From positions 806,001 to 870,000 of the forward strand of contig NZ_NCSU01000007.1 in assembly GCF_002088945.1 (NCBI RefSeq): DNA of 64,000 bases, in the 5' to 3' direction. The first letter of the stretch is position 1. The number at the start of each line of letters is the position of its first letter. The notes beneath the pieces were generated by a model. The model worked only from the letters and a program-made list of their open reading frames with translations, did no database searches and was not told where the DNA came from. The translations under genes and the position numbers were made by a program. Below, piece by piece: positions 1 through 9,077 of this stretch. This DNA is from Henriciella pelagia. Lineage in GTDB: Bacteria > Pseudomonadota > Alphaproteobacteria > Caulobacterales > Hyphomonadaceae.

Positions 1-559
1 GGTCAAAGATCGTGCTGTCATCGCCATGTCCAATCGCCACCAGGAAATTCGAACGCCAGTGTTTGGTCTCTTCCTTGTTCGAGAAGAATTCCATGTCGAC
101 ACCGTCCTGGCTGAAGCCGGACATCGGTCCGCAGTCGAGGCCGAGCGCACGCGCTGCCATGATGAGATAGGCGCCCTGCAGCGTGCCATTGCGATCGGCC
201 GTCTCGCGGCGCTTGTCCTTGTCCTTGAACCAGTCCTTTGCGCCGGGATTGTGCGGGAAGAGCTGCGGGATCTTCTCGTGAAACATCATGTCGGTCGCCA
301 CGATGCAGACCCATGGAGCGTTCATTGTTTTCTCGCGATTGCCCTCCGACAGGTGCGGTGAGAGCCGCTTCTTGGCTTCCGGCGAGTTGATGAAGACAAA
401 GCGTGACGGACAGCAATTGGCGCTGGTCGGGCCCATCTTGGTAAGGTCGTAGACGGCACGGATCAGCGTCTCGGGGACCGGTTTGTCCAGCCATCCATTG
501 TAGGTTCGGCCATTTCGCCAGATCAGGTCCAGCGCATAGTCGTTTACAGGATCGGACAT
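1..559 (-). CDS. Nitroreductase family protein, malonic semialdehyde reductase (RutE)-like, partial
   Basis: The frame is open from an ATG at 559 to the window edge (186 codons seen), so the C-terminus is missing. A strong ribosome site (GCGAGGAGACC) precedes the ATG. The translation has the FMN nitroreductase layout: an early block ending DLTKMGPTSANCCPSRFVF, where the N-terminal loop would contact FMN, and a later GLDCGPMSGF block typical of the RutE/HadB subgroup. Family members reduce 3-oxo acids such as malonic semialdehyde, or nitro compounds, with NAD(P)H. It starts 26 bases after the NfuA gene ends on the same strand, so the two may be co-transcribed. The subgroup is a similarity judgement; the family is secure. 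Confidence 0.85.
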   Translation of the reverse strand, partial: MSDPVNDYALDLIWRNGRTYNGWLDKPVPETLIRAVYDLTKMGPTSANCCPSRFVFINSPEAKKRLSPHLSEGNREKTMNAPWVCIVATDMMFHEKIPQLFPHNPGAKDWFKDKDKRRETADRNGTLQGAYLIMAARALGLDCGPMSGFSQDGVDMEFFSNKEETKHWRSNFLVAIGHGDDSTIFD

Positions 560-584
560 CAAGGTCTCCTCGCAAGGTTGGGTT

Positions 585-1172
585 TCAGATCGCGGCCTCG
601 ACAGCGTTCACTTCAGGAACATACGCTTTCAGCATGTTTTCGATCCCCTGCTTGAGGGTCATCGTCGAAGACGGACACCCTGCGCAGGCACCGCGCATGG
701 TAAGATGGACAATGCCGTGCTCGGCATCGAATTTCTGGAAAGTGATGTCGCCGCCATCCTGGGCGACGGCCGGACGCACGCGTGTTTCGATAAGTTCGAG
801 GATTTCCCCGACAATCTCCTTCGTGTCGCCCTCATAATCGTCGAGCGTTGTTGCGCCTTCGCTGCCATAATTGGTGGTCGAGCCATCATTGATGACAGGC
901 AGGCCGGCGACGTAATGGTCCATGATAGCGGCCAGCACCATCGGGCGGACATGTTTCCAGTCGGCTTTTTCATCTTTCGACACTGACAGGAAATCCGCGC
1001 CGAGAAAGACGCCGGTCACACCGCTCACCTGGAACAAGGCCTGTGCCAGCGGGCTGGAGCCGGCTTCGGCCTCGCTCGCAAAATCGAAAGGGCCTGCATT
1101 TCCTGCAACCGTTTCGCCCGGCAGGAATTTGATCGTGTCCGGATTCGGGGTCGGCTCAGTCTGGATGAACAT
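585..1172 (-). CDS. NfuA-type iron-sulfur cluster scaffold protein (NifU C-terminal domain)
   Basis: The protein is 195 aa, normal for alphaproteobacterial Nfu proteins. The N-terminal half (MFIQTEPTPNPDTIKFLPG) is the Nfu/Scaffold-N domain. The C-terminal half is a NifU domain with a CxxC at residues 163-166 (GACAGCPSS), which binds a transient [4Fe-4S] cluster passed to client apoproteins in the cytosol. Both domains are intact. It lies between the DUF2333 gene and the nitroreductase gene on the same strand. Confidence 0.93.
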   Translation of the reverse strand: MFIQTEPTPNPDTIKFLPGETVAGNAGPFDFASEAEAGSSPLAQALFQVSGVTGVFLGADFLSVSKDEKADWKHVRPMVLAAIMDHYVAGLPVINDGSTTNYGSEGATTLDDYEGDTKEIVGEILELIETRVRPAVAQDGGDITFQKFDAEHGIVHLTMRGACAGCPSSTMTLKQGIENMLKAYVPEVNAVEAAI

Positions 1173-1246
1173 GTCTGTCAGCTCGTCTTTTGTAACCAGC
1201 TGCTCAGATGGACGGTTTGGCAGGGGCTTTCAAGCTTTGCGGGCGC

Positions 1247-2326
1247 TCAGCTGTCAGTTGCCTCGTCGCCAGAACCTTCTTCCGCAGCACCTTCATCGGA
1301 CAGGATGGCCGCTTCTCGTGCAGCACGTTCCTGCAGGATGGCGCCGCCAAGGTCTTTCGTCGCCGAAGAGGCCTGGCCAAGGTAGAAAGCCATCATGGCC
1401 AGGTGATCAGCCATCAGGCGGGCATCGCCGGCCTGACTCGAAACGAAGACAGGATCGAGTTCAGCCGCCCGGCGCCAGCTCGCTTCGAGCCGGTCCATAC
1501 GGCTTTCAACAGCCTCGCTGACGGCAAGCTCGGGCTCTGCCAGAAGCGAGGCCGTGATCAGCTGGCTGGCAACATGGGCACGGGCGCGCGCTTCGAAGAA
1601 GGCACGAATGTCTTCCTTGGAGGCTGGCCAGCCTTCTCGCATGCCGATGCGGGATTCAAGTCGGGCGCGCGACTTGTCGGCCCAGCTGGCAAACAGGGCG
1701 AGCTCATCAACCAGGGAATCGGTGCCGCCCGGCGCCGTGGCGAGGTCGCGCTCAAGCCGGCCCTCATAGCGCGCAAGCGCTTCTGCGGCCGCAGAAAGAC
1801 GGGGCGTCTGGGCAAGATCTTCTTCCGGGGCCAGCAGACGTGCTGCCGCTGAAAGGTCGGGATCGGCCGTAAAATCTGAGGTCAGCGACTTGGCCGCGGT
1901 CATCCGCGTGAATTCGCTGAGCGACGCCGACAGGGATTTCTGCCATTCCGGAAGGCCGGTCAGGCGGGCCTGGGGATGCCAGCCAGCACGGTCGCTTGCC
2001 CAGCCGGGGCCTTCAAGTTCGCGGGCGATCAGGCTCAGCATCACGCCGGTTTCGGGCGAAGCCCAGGGAGTCTCTGCTGAAAGCACGACCGGATCGTCAT
2101 TGATGCTGTGCGAGGCGACAATCATCGCCGGATAAAAGCCGACAAGAATGAGGACGAGGAGGATCTGGAAAAGACGGACAATGCGCCGCCACCAGAGCGA
2201 CGCTGAATGCATCAGCGGAGACGGCTCAGCTTCTTCCAGATACTGCGCTGGAAGGTCGGTCCCGATCAGTGTGACGGCAGGCCCTTCCCGGTGCGGCGGT
2301 ATGGGAAGCTTCTCCACATTGCTCAT
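1247..2326 (-). CDS. DUF2333 family membrane-anchored protein
   Basis: The protein is 359 aa. One transmembrane helix (about residues 48-71, RIVRLFQILLVLILVGFYPA) is followed by a large, mostly helical soluble part. Landmarks I associate with DUF2333 are a SINDDP motif just after the membrane helix, an ADPDLSAAARLL segment and an ALARYEGRLE helix before the C-terminal helical region. The last 20 or so residues are acidic and low-complexity. The function of DUF2333 is not known to me. It could sit with the Nfu/nitroreductase genes downstream, but the 74-base gap leaves this open. Confidence 0.7.
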   Translation of the reverse strand: MSNVEKLPIPPHREGPAVTLIGTDLPAQYLEEAEPSPLMHSASLWWRRIVRLFQILLVLILVGFYPAMIVASHSINDDPVVLSAETPWASPETGVMLSLIARELEGPGWASDRAGWHPQARLTGLPEWQKSLSASLSEFTRMTAAKSLTSDFTADPDLSAAARLLAPEEDLAQTPRLSAAAEALARYEGRLERDLATAPGGTDSLVDELALFASWADKSRARLESRIGMREGWPASKEDIRAFFEARARAHVASQLITASLLAEPELAVSEAVESRMDRLEASWRRAAELDPVFVSSQAGDARLMADHLAMMAFYLGQASSATKDLGGAILQERAAREAAILSDEGAAEEGSGDEATDS

Positions 2327-2474
2327 CGAACATCTTTCTACTGGTTGAGCGCCCCCGCGAGGCCCACTTTTGGGCGCGGAGACGGCGTTAGCAAGTCGTT
2401 AACGCATTAAACTTGAGACATTCCCAGTACAGGCCTGCAAATTGCGCACCACAGCGCAGCATGGCAATCGGGGC

Positions 2475-3698
2475 CTATTCGATGATCACGAAGCCCTCCG
2501 GAATCGGCGGCGGCGTGGATGCTACACCAATACTCGCTTCGATCTTTTCGCCGATGCCGCTTTCGCGTTCCTCATAGGCTGCGACCAGCGATGTGTAGGG
2601 TGGCACATGCACCCAGGCGCCCTCGGCCGTGTTCTGCAGAAGTTCGAAGTGAAGGTGGAAAGTGGTCGGTGTGCCGCCGAAATCATTCGACACATAGCCG
2701 AGCGTCTGCCCCTTTGTGACCGTGTCGCCAGCCGAGACCTGAAGCGCCCGCATGTTCATGTGCATGTACTTGTAGATGCGCGGGCCCGAGCGCATGGTCA
2801 CAGTATAGGTGCCGATTGACTGGATGATGCCATCTTCCACGGCAACGACTTCATACAGCTTGCGGTCCGCGGCGGCGGTGCGGCGCAGCTCATTACAGCC
2901 TGCAGCTGTTCCAACGCGGATATCCTGTCCCTGATGGATCTTGCTCACCGGGCAATAGGGCGAGTTGCGGTTCGATGAGCGCGTCTCGCAGAAATTGTCC
3001 CGCCATGGATACTCGTAATTGCGCGGGTCGCACTGGTCCCCGCCGGCAATGCCGCCGCCAAACATCCAGACCTGTGATTGCAGATAGGCTGGCGCAGACT
3101 TGATCGGGAAACGGATGCCCGGCGCAAAAATGGCTTCGGTCTCGATTGTCCCGGTGCCTGAGCCTGGAAGCAGGTGGCCGGCCTCGACATAGGAGAAAAC
3201 GACGGTTGGCTCTGGCTCTACCGGATTGTCCACCGGGGTCGGGTCGATATCTGGGCCGGGCTCGGGGTCGACCGGTTCTGGATCAGTGTCGGTTTCCGGA
3301 TCGACAGGGTCGGTATCTGGGGTCTCCGGGTCGGTATCGCTATCGACAGGGGCGACAGGGTCAGTCCCGGGCTCGGACGGATCGGCTGGGTCAGTCTCGG
3401 GATCGGTGCCCAGATCGGTCTCTGGGTCGGTTGCCGGTTCCGTGTCCGGCGTTGCCGGGCCGGTAGGGTCGGACGGGTCAGCCGGATCCGTCGGGTCTGT
3501 ATCGACCGGCGTGTCCGGTCCGGTGTCGCCAGTATTATATGGGTCTTCGACCGGTTCGCTTGGCGGGGCAGGACCCGGTGCGCCGGGTGGAATGTCGGCC
3601 TGATAGCCGTCATCACGATTGTCACCCGGATAGCGAATCTTGTCGCAGGCCGGCACTAGCAGCAATGCGCCGGCGGCTAGTCCCCAAAGCAGTTTCAT
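2475..3698 (-). CDS. M23 family metallopeptidase lipoprotein with long acidic Pro/Thr/Asp linker
   Basis: I place the start at 3698 (MKLLWGLAAGALLLVPAC), which gives a lipoprotein signal with a lipobox ending in Cys. The in-frame codons further upstream are Arg-rich and not signal-like. The start ATG overlaps the TAA of the upstream lipoprotein gene (TAATG). About residues 35-150 are a low-complexity linker built from TDP, PETD and PADPSEP units. The C-terminal domain is LytM/M23-like, with HQGQD supplying the first zinc ligands and HLHFE the second set. Such enzymes cut or bind peptidoglycan cross-bridges from the envelope side. It is the last gene of the protease cassette. Confidence 0.85.
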   Translation of the reverse strand: MKLLWGLAAGALLLVPACDKIRYPGDNRDDGYQADIPPGAPGPAPPSEPVEDPYNTGDTGPDTPVDTDPTDPADPSDPTGPATPDTEPATDPETDLGTDPETDPADPSEPGTDPVAPVDSDTDPETPDTDPVDPETDTDPEPVDPEPGPDIDPTPVDNPVEPEPTVVFSYVEAGHLLPGSGTGTIETEAIFAPGIRFPIKSAPAYLQSQVWMFGGGIAGGDQCDPRNYEYPWRDNFCETRSSNRNSPYCPVSKIHQGQDIRVGTAAGCNELRRTAAADRKLYEVVAVEDGIIQSIGTYTVTMRSGPRIYKYMHMNMRALQVSAGDTVTKGQTLGYVSNDFGGTPTTFHLHFELLQNTAEGAWVHVPPYTSLVAAYEERESGIGEKIEASIGVASTPPPIPEGFVIIE

Positions 3699-4387
3699 TA
3701 TTGTGTCCCCGAGATCACGATTTCCTCTGCGACGGCCATGGCTTCTTCTTCCGTGATGCAATCGCCGCCTTCTTCCCCCGAGCCCAGGCATTCGAATTCG
3801 ACCAGGTAATCGGCGCCATAGCGCGAAAATGAAACAATCGCGCCTGTCGTGGTTTCCGAATAGGTCATGTCTTCGGACTCTCTGTTCTCGACGCCCGGAA
3901 TATCCGTCACGAGATTGGTCCCGTTCACGATGAGATTATACTCGGCGCCGGGGAACACAGCGAAATATCCGTCTGGAACGGGCCGAAATTGTGGCTGCTG
4001 GCCATTGCTCGCGCCAGCCGGGCGAACAGGCGCGGTCGGCAGCAGGACCGGCACGGGCGGGGCCGTCGATCCAGACTGGATGTTGAACGTATTGTCCGTC
4101 TCGTCAGGCGGTGAGGAAGCAAGGTCATTGCGCGCCGCTTCCCAGTCGATTTCAGTCTGGATCGTTGCCGAAGCAGGCCGCACGGTGTCCGGCTCCGTCT
4201 CGGCGGGCGGCGTTTCAGGCACTGGCTCCGGCTCTGTGGGCGTCTCGGCGAGATCGGTCTCGCCCGGCGTTTCACTCACCTCCGGCGTGTCCTGATCCTT
4301 TCCGCCAATGCCGTTGAGGCTGAGATCGCACCCTGCGACCACCATGCCCGCACCCAGCAGGCCAATAATGCCGTAATGAATCTTCAT
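3698..4387 (-). CDS. Putative lipoprotein of unknown function in protease cassette
   Basis: The protein is 229 aa with a lipoprotein signal (MKIHYGIIGLLGAGMVVAGC). A Glu/Pro/Thr-rich linker of about 50 residues follows, then a C-terminal region of roughly 110 residues (from DGYFAVFPGAEYNLIVNGTN) that looks folded and has one Cys pair. I do not recognise a family. Its stop overlaps the start of the M23 gene by one base, and it begins 5 bases after the I9-like gene ends, so all are probably one transcript. Confidence 0.7.
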   Translation of the reverse strand: MKIHYGIIGLLGAGMVVAGCDLSLNGIGGKDQDTPEVSETPGETDLAETPTEPEPVPETPPAETEPDTVRPASATIQTEIDWEAARNDLASSPPDETDNTFNIQSGSTAPPVPVLLPTAPVRPAGASNGQQPQFRPVPDGYFAVFPGAEYNLIVNGTNLVTDIPGVENRESEDMTYSETTTGAIVSFSRYGADYLVEFECLGSGEEGGDCITEEEAMAVAEEIVISGTQ

Positions 4388-4392
4388 CGGAT

Positions 4393-5007
4393 TTACTCTT
4401 CCTTGCCTGCCTTTGCCGAATAATCTGGCTCAACATAGGCGACATTGTCCATCGCCTCGATCTCGGAAATGACGGTTCGGAGGCTGCGTGACCCAGAACC
4501 GGTCAGCAACAGCTCTCCGGAATAACTGGCGCGCTCCAGCTTCAGTCCCTCGAGCGCGGGCTTGCCGGCGGCCCAGGCCCGAAAACGTGCCCGACTGCCC
4601 TCCGGGTCCTTCCGGAAATTTTGCCCGATCTCTTCGAGAGCGGGTTCGGCGTCGAATTTGACGATGATGGCATACTGGACCGCTGCTGCGACAATGGCGG
4701 AACTGCCGCCAGCAGACGAGTCCTGCCCGGTTGCCGTTCTGCCGACAGAAGTTGTCCGGAAAATCTCGTCCTCCGGGACGGGCACGGTCACGACGACCGG
4801 CTCCGACACATTGGCGCTGTCATATACAGAGATGACCGATTGCGGTTCGCTCGCGGACGAATAGGACAAAGCGCCATTCCCTGAGCCGGGACTCGCGGCC
4901 AGCCACGCAACCCCACAGACGGCGCAGACTGAGATCGCGACAATCGCAAGACCGACCTGTCCGCCATAATAGTGCTTGGTCTTCACCGGTTCGTCACTTT
5001 GTGCCAC
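4393..5007 (-). CDS. Single-span membrane protein with subtilisin-propeptide (I9)-like C-terminal domain
   Basis: The protein is 204 aa from a GTG start. A transmembrane helix lies near residues 17-37 (VGLAIVAISVCAVCGVAWLA). The C-terminal 95 residues begin YAIIVKFDAEP and end with VISEIEAMDNVAYVEPDYSA, which has the shape of an I9 inhibitor/propeptide: a beta strand, a helix with conserved spacing, and a closing V-x-YVEPD. It lies 23 bases downstream of an S8 subtilase gene on the same strand. I infer a membrane-tethered inhibitor or folding chaperone for that protease. The I9 assignment is by eye and needs a profile search. Confidence 0.6.
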   Translation of the reverse strand: MAQSDEPVKTKHYYGGQVGLAIVAISVCAVCGVAWLAASPGSGNGALSYSSASEPQSVISVYDSANVSEPVVVTVPVPEDEIFRTTSVGRTATGQDSSAGGSSAIVAAAVQYAIIVKFDAEPALEEIGQNFRKDPEGSRARFRAWAAGKPALEGLKLERASYSGELLLTGSGSRSLRTVISEIEAMDNVAYVEPDYSAKAGKEE

Positions 5008-5030
5008 CGACCTGTTCTTTCCTTACCGCG

Positions 5031-7274
5031 TCAATTGTCGAGATTTACATCCGACAGGTTCAAGAGCCCTCCCCCGCAAGGGAGTCTGCATATTTCGGAA
5101 CCGGCGCTGACAGGCTCGGCTCCCGGGTATTGATCGCATGGGCCCGAACATTGTTCCTGAGACCGTGGATTGAGTGCGGTCAGCAGGACGTCTGCAAGGG
5201 CAGTGCCGGTGAGGTCCGGACGCTTCGACTTGATGAGGGCGAGAGCGGCCGAAACATGCGGTGCGGCCATGCTGGTTCCCTGTTCATAGGCGTAATAGCA
5301 ATCGGCGATGGACTCATTGGTGACCGGGTCGGTGCAGTTGGAGGCGTGCTTGGTCGACAGGATGCCGTCAGGGCGTCCGTCACCATTGTCGTCGCGCTGG
5401 AGGTCGCCGCCTGGGGCGAGGACATCGACCTCCGCCCCGTAATTGGAATAGGGCGCGATGCGCCCGCGCGCATCACCGGCTGCGACCGATACCACATTAT
5501 TGCAGCCGCCCGGCGCATAATACTGCGTCGATACCGAGTCATTGCCCGCCGCCGAGACAACGACCACGCCGCGCTCTGTCACCGCATTGATGGCGTCCTG
5601 CATCGAGGCCGGGCAGAAGCGGAAAAGGCCGATCGACAGGTTGATGATGTCGGCCGGATTGTCGTTCCAGACCTCATTGCCAAGCTCGTCATATTCGGGG
5701 ATCAGGCCGCCTGCCCAGCGGATGGCATCATTGATGTCCGACAGGCGTCCGCCGCATTTGCCGAGCGCGCGTACCGGAACGATCTTCACATTCCAGGCCC
5801 CGCCAGCAACGCCATTCCCATTGTTCGAGACCGACGCGCCGACCGTTCCGGCCACATGCGTGCCATGAAAAGTGTCTTCGAAGACGAATTCTTCTGGGCA
5901 CTGGTCGCCCGGATCATTCGGGTCGCTGTCACGGCTGTCGCCATCATTGGCCATCGCAATATCGGTGACCATGTCCCAGCCGGCGGCAACATTGGGCGAA
6001 TCCACAATGTCGGGGTGGCTCATTTCAAGGCCTGTATCGACAATCGCAACGACGACTTCGGGAGAGCCCTGCGTGGCCTGCTTGGTCCAGAAGTCGACAA
6101 AGCCCGCACCGCCGGCGACCTGACCGGTGCCGGTGCCCTGGTTCAGGAAGTTCCACTGCAGCGACCACAGTGGATCATTCGGCGTAATGGAGACGGCCGT
6201 TATCGGCCCCTCATTCTTCGGACGCCGCACGAACTGGTTCTGATAGAGCCAGTCCTTCTCGACATATTCGAACTCGCCGCTCGCCTTGAGGTCCTCGATG
6301 ACGCACACCGTGGCGAGCACGGCGTCCTCGGAAATTTCTTCCGGCGTCATGCTTTCCGGGCAGGTCATCGACTCGTCATCCTCCGCGATCCACGGCGTCA
6401 CATCATCGTCGGGCCCGCCATACTTGGTCGGCTTCATTGCCCGCGACCCGACCTCGATGACCATCTGGCCAGAGCGCGAGCGCTGGATGTTCGCGGCAAG
6501 GCCATAGCGCTGCGCGGTCTCGATCATCTGCGATTCTGCGTTCACCTGCGCGCTGAGCGCATCCTGGCGCATCATGAGGCGGCGTTCGGCCGACTTTTGC
6601 GGAATAGGGGCCGCAGGCGCCATGGCGCGTGGCCGTTCGGCGGCAACGCCATCGGTCCCTTCCGGCGCGTTCGCAGCAGGCTCGTCCAGCCGGTACTGCA
6701 AGGTGCGCTGATCTTTCAGCACGGCCCGCGGCAAGCCCTGCGCCATCTGTTCGCGCGAAGTCGGGTCGATGGTGATTATCCTGCGGCCTTTCATATTGCT
6801 GTCCATCCGGGACGGCTCACCCAGATTGAGTGAGCGGCTCGGGTTCTGCAGCTCCGCGATTTCCTCTTCAGTGGGGACAACGATGACGGCATCGGCTTCA
6901 TCGGAAGCCACATAGGCCTCGTAATCTTCGATCCTGGGACCGGTGAAGGCTTCCTCCACCGTTTCCGGTTGCGGTAGGCTGCGCGGCTTGGCCACAATGG
7001 AGCCGACAACGAATTTGCTTGGTGTGGTCGTTGCGACACGCACGGGCGAGGCTTCCTGCATGGCACCCTGGAAGGCGCGCGCCTCGACCGGCACACTCTC
7101 CATATTGGTGCCGCCGCCTGACGCGCCGATCTCTTCGCCGCCAAGCTGCTTCATCACCCCTTCGCCAATCTCGGAGAGGCGCTCCAGCCGCTCATCCGTC
7201 CGGTCACAGGCCGACAGTGTCAGGCCGAGTCCGATGGCAATTATGCCTGCTGCATATCTCTTGCTGGTTGTCAT
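5031..7274 (-). CDS. S8 family subtilisin-like serine protease, lipoprotein
   Basis: I choose ATG 7274 (747 aa), which begins MTTSKRYAAGIIAIGLGLTLSAC, a good lipoprotein signal; a GTG six codons upstream is the alternative. A long propeptide-like region of about 350 residues ends KASGEFEYVEKDWLYQNQ. The peptidase domain carries Asp413 (AIVDTG), His473 (HGTHVAGT), oxyanion Asn578 (AAGND) and Ser668 (GTSMAAPHV), so the triad is complete. A Cys-rich C-terminal tail follows. It is the first gene of a four-gene run with the I9-like protein, a lipoprotein and an M23 protein, implying action at the cell surface or in the periplasm. Confidence 0.92.
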   Translation of the reverse strand: MTTSKRYAAGIIAIGLGLTLSACDRTDERLERLSEIGEGVMKQLGGEEIGASGGGTNMESVPVEARAFQGAMQEASPVRVATTTPSKFVVGSIVAKPRSLPQPETVEEAFTGPRIEDYEAYVASDEADAVIVVPTEEEIAELQNPSRSLNLGEPSRMDSNMKGRRIITIDPTSREQMAQGLPRAVLKDQRTLQYRLDEPAANAPEGTDGVAAERPRAMAPAAPIPQKSAERRLMMRQDALSAQVNAESQMIETAQRYGLAANIQRSRSGQMVIEVGSRAMKPTKYGGPDDDVTPWIAEDDESMTCPESMTPEEISEDAVLATVCVIEDLKASGEFEYVEKDWLYQNQFVRRPKNEGPITAVSITPNDPLWSLQWNFLNQGTGTGQVAGGAGFVDFWTKQATQGSPEVVVAIVDTGLEMSHPDIVDSPNVAAGWDMVTDIAMANDGDSRDSDPNDPGDQCPEEFVFEDTFHGTHVAGTVGASVSNNGNGVAGGAWNVKIVPVRALGKCGGRLSDINDAIRWAGGLIPEYDELGNEVWNDNPADIINLSIGLFRFCPASMQDAINAVTERGVVVVSAAGNDSVSTQYYAPGGCNNVVSVAAGDARGRIAPYSNYGAEVDVLAPGGDLQRDDNGDGRPDGILSTKHASNCTDPVTNESIADCYYAYEQGTSMAAPHVSAALALIKSKRPDLTGTALADVLLTALNPRSQEQCSGPCDQYPGAEPVSAGSEICRLPCGGGLLNLSDVNLDN

Positions 7275-7385
7275 CCTGGCTGCAATCCCCACGCTTTCGC
7301 CACCCCATTGAAAGGCATGATAGCGGCAAGTTAACCAAATGACGAGGCTTGGATTGGGGTGATTTGGGGGCAGAAAAGCCTGTGC

Positions 7386-8339
7386 CTAGATTGCCCCGAG
7401 CGCATGGCCGACGACTTCGCCGGCCTCCCGGATGGCTTCGCGGGCCGGCATCGACATGGCCGTAAGGTTCATGAACCCGTGCACCATGCCGGGGTGTTCG
7501 CGGATGGTCACCGGCACGCCATGCGCCGCGAGCTTCGACGCATAGGCGCGCCCCTCATCTTTCAGCGGATCCCAGCCGCACAGCACGAAATGCGCCGGCG
7601 CGAGCCCCTTGAAGTCGTTGTCTGGCGCAAAGAGCGGCGAGACTTTCGGGTCCATCCGGTCGGTTTCACTGTGGATGTAGGCGTCGCGGAAATAGTCGAA
7701 CAGGTTTGGCGACAGGAAGAAGCCTTCCTGGAAGGTCAGTTTCTTCGTCCGGATGTCGACAAACTGGACCAGCGGATAAAGCAGAAGCTGGAAGGCCGGC
7801 AGGGGGCCGCTCTGGCGCACCATTTCCTGGCAGAGAAAGGCTGAAAGATTGCCGCCGGCGCTGTCACCCGCCACGCACAGCCGTTCCGGGTCCATGTTGA
7901 GGATATCCGTCCGCGCGGCGGCCCATTCCCACACAGCCACCGCATCCTCATGCGCAGCCGGGAACGGATTTTCGGGCGCCAGCCGGTAATCGACCGACAG
8001 GACACGGCAACGCGACGCCGCAGCCAGCCTGCGACAGATCATATCGTGGCTGTCGAGGTCACCGAGGACAAAACCGCCGCCATGGAAGAAGACGATACCC
8101 GGACCAGGCCCGATCCCCGCGCCGAGCGGCGTGTAGAGCCGCCCCTTCAGCGTCCCGTCAGCTCCATCCACCGCCAGCATCGATATCTCGGCAAGCTCAG
8201 GCGCGTCGCGCTCGACCGAACGGCTCGCGCGGTAAAAGCTCTGGCGCAGCCGGTCGGTGGACTGTTTCCAGTCCAGTCCCGAAAAGTCCGGAAGCTTGAA
8301 ACGGTCCATGAAGCCGCGAATGGTCTCATCCAGTGCCAT
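7386..8339 (-). CDS. Alpha/beta hydrolase, HSL-type esterase/lipase
   Basis: The protein is 317 aa. The oxyanion-hole motif HGGGFVLGDLDSHD and the nucleophile elbow GDSAGGN define the hormone-sensitive-lipase (family IV) esterases. The His of the triad is in the late HPGMVHGF block, and a plausible Asp lies in the CGWDPLKDEG block before it. Members hydrolyse short- to medium-chain esters in the cytosol. The gene is divergent from the DsbA-fold isomerase gene at 8405 and shares that short upstream region. Confidence 0.9.
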   Translation of the reverse strand: MALDETIRGFMDRFKLPDFSGLDWKQSTDRLRQSFYRASRSVERDAPELAEISMLAVDGADGTLKGRLYTPLGAGIGPGPGIVFFHGGGFVLGDLDSHDMICRRLAAASRCRVLSVDYRLAPENPFPAAHEDAVAVWEWAAARTDILNMDPERLCVAGDSAGGNLSAFLCQEMVRQSGPLPAFQLLLYPLVQFVDIRTKKLTFQEGFFLSPNLFDYFRDAYIHSETDRMDPKVSPLFAPDNDFKGLAPAHFVLCGWDPLKDEGRAYASKLAAHGVPVTIREHPGMVHGFMNLTAMSMPAREAIREAGEVVGHALGAI

Positions 8340-8404
8340 GAAACGTAGATGCGTGTTCTTCGCGACTTTTTGAAGACGGGAATTGTCTGGAAAGGAGAGG
8401 TTTT

Positions 8405-9076
8405 TTGGGCCAGTTTGCGCGCATGTCCGAAATCAATGTCTTCTGGTCGTTCAGATCGCCTTACTCCTATCTCGCCACGCGGCGCCTGATCGCCATTGGT
8501 CGCAAATGGGATATCCGGGTGCGCCCGCGTCCGGTCTACCCGATCGCGATCCGCACGCCGGAATTCTTTTCCACGATCCGTCCGCAGTGGACGCCATACC
8601 TGTTGCGCGACATTTTTCGGTTGTCCCAGTATCTCGGTCTGCCCATGGGGCGGCCCAATCCGGACCCGGTCGTGATGAACATGGCGACACGCGAGATTTC
8701 CAGCGACCAGCCCCATATCGGACGTCTGACCCGCATGGGAATTCTGGCCTGCGAGGCGGGCGACCACGAAGGCTGGGCCTTTCTCGATCAGGTCTCGACC
8801 CTGATCTGGTCCGGAACGCCCTGGACGGAAGGCACGCACCTGTCGCAGGCTGTCGCTGCAGCCGGGCTGAACCTCGCCGAACTGGACAGGCGTCAAGCCG
8901 AAGAGAGCGCGCGGCTGGAGGCGGTAATCGTGGCCAATCAGGACGAGCAGGAACCCTATCACTGGGGCGTTCCGCTCATGGTTTATGAAGATGAGCCCTT
9001 CTTCGGGCAGGACAGGCTGGACCTGCTGGAGTGGCGTCTGGAACAGTCCGGAGTGAAACGCCGCCAGCAGGCCTGA
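8405..9076 (+). CDS. DsbA-family / 2-hydroxychromene-2-carboxylate isomerase-like protein
   Basis: The MSEINVFWSFRSPYSYLATRRL start is the thioredoxin-fold signature of HCCA isomerase and kappa GST-like proteins, with Ser in place of the DsbA CxxC. The ribosome site AAGGAGAGG at 8392-8400 is about 7 nt before a TTG at 8405 (223 aa), but 25 nt before the ATG at 8423 (217 aa). I therefore report the TTG start and note that the ATG fits the fold equally well. The family uses glutathione to isomerise aromatic ring-cleavage intermediates; the actual substrate here is unknown. Confidence 0.8.
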   Translation: MGQFARMSEINVFWSFRSPYSYLATRRLIAIGRKWDIRVRPRPVYPIAIRTPEFFSTIRPQWTPYLLRDIFRLSQYLGLPMGRPNPDPVVMNMATREISSDQPHIGRLTRMGILACEAGDHEGWAFLDQVSTLIWSGTPWTEGTHLSQAVAAAGLNLAELDRRQAEESARLEAVIVANQDEQEPYHWGVPLMVYEDEPFFGQDRLDLLEWRLEQSGVKRRQQA

Positions 9077-9077
9077 C

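Noticed and set aside
3225..3600. Repeat array or CRISPR-like repeat in the M23 gene
   Set aside because: The repeats are degenerate codons for Thr/Asp/Pro/Glu in a protein linker; there are no regular spacers and the frame is kept.
5001..6833. 610-aa open frame on the plus strand
   Set aside because: It is the antisense shadow of the S8 subtilase gene, whose catalytic motifs are certain; the plus-strand product is Arg/His-rich with no domain.
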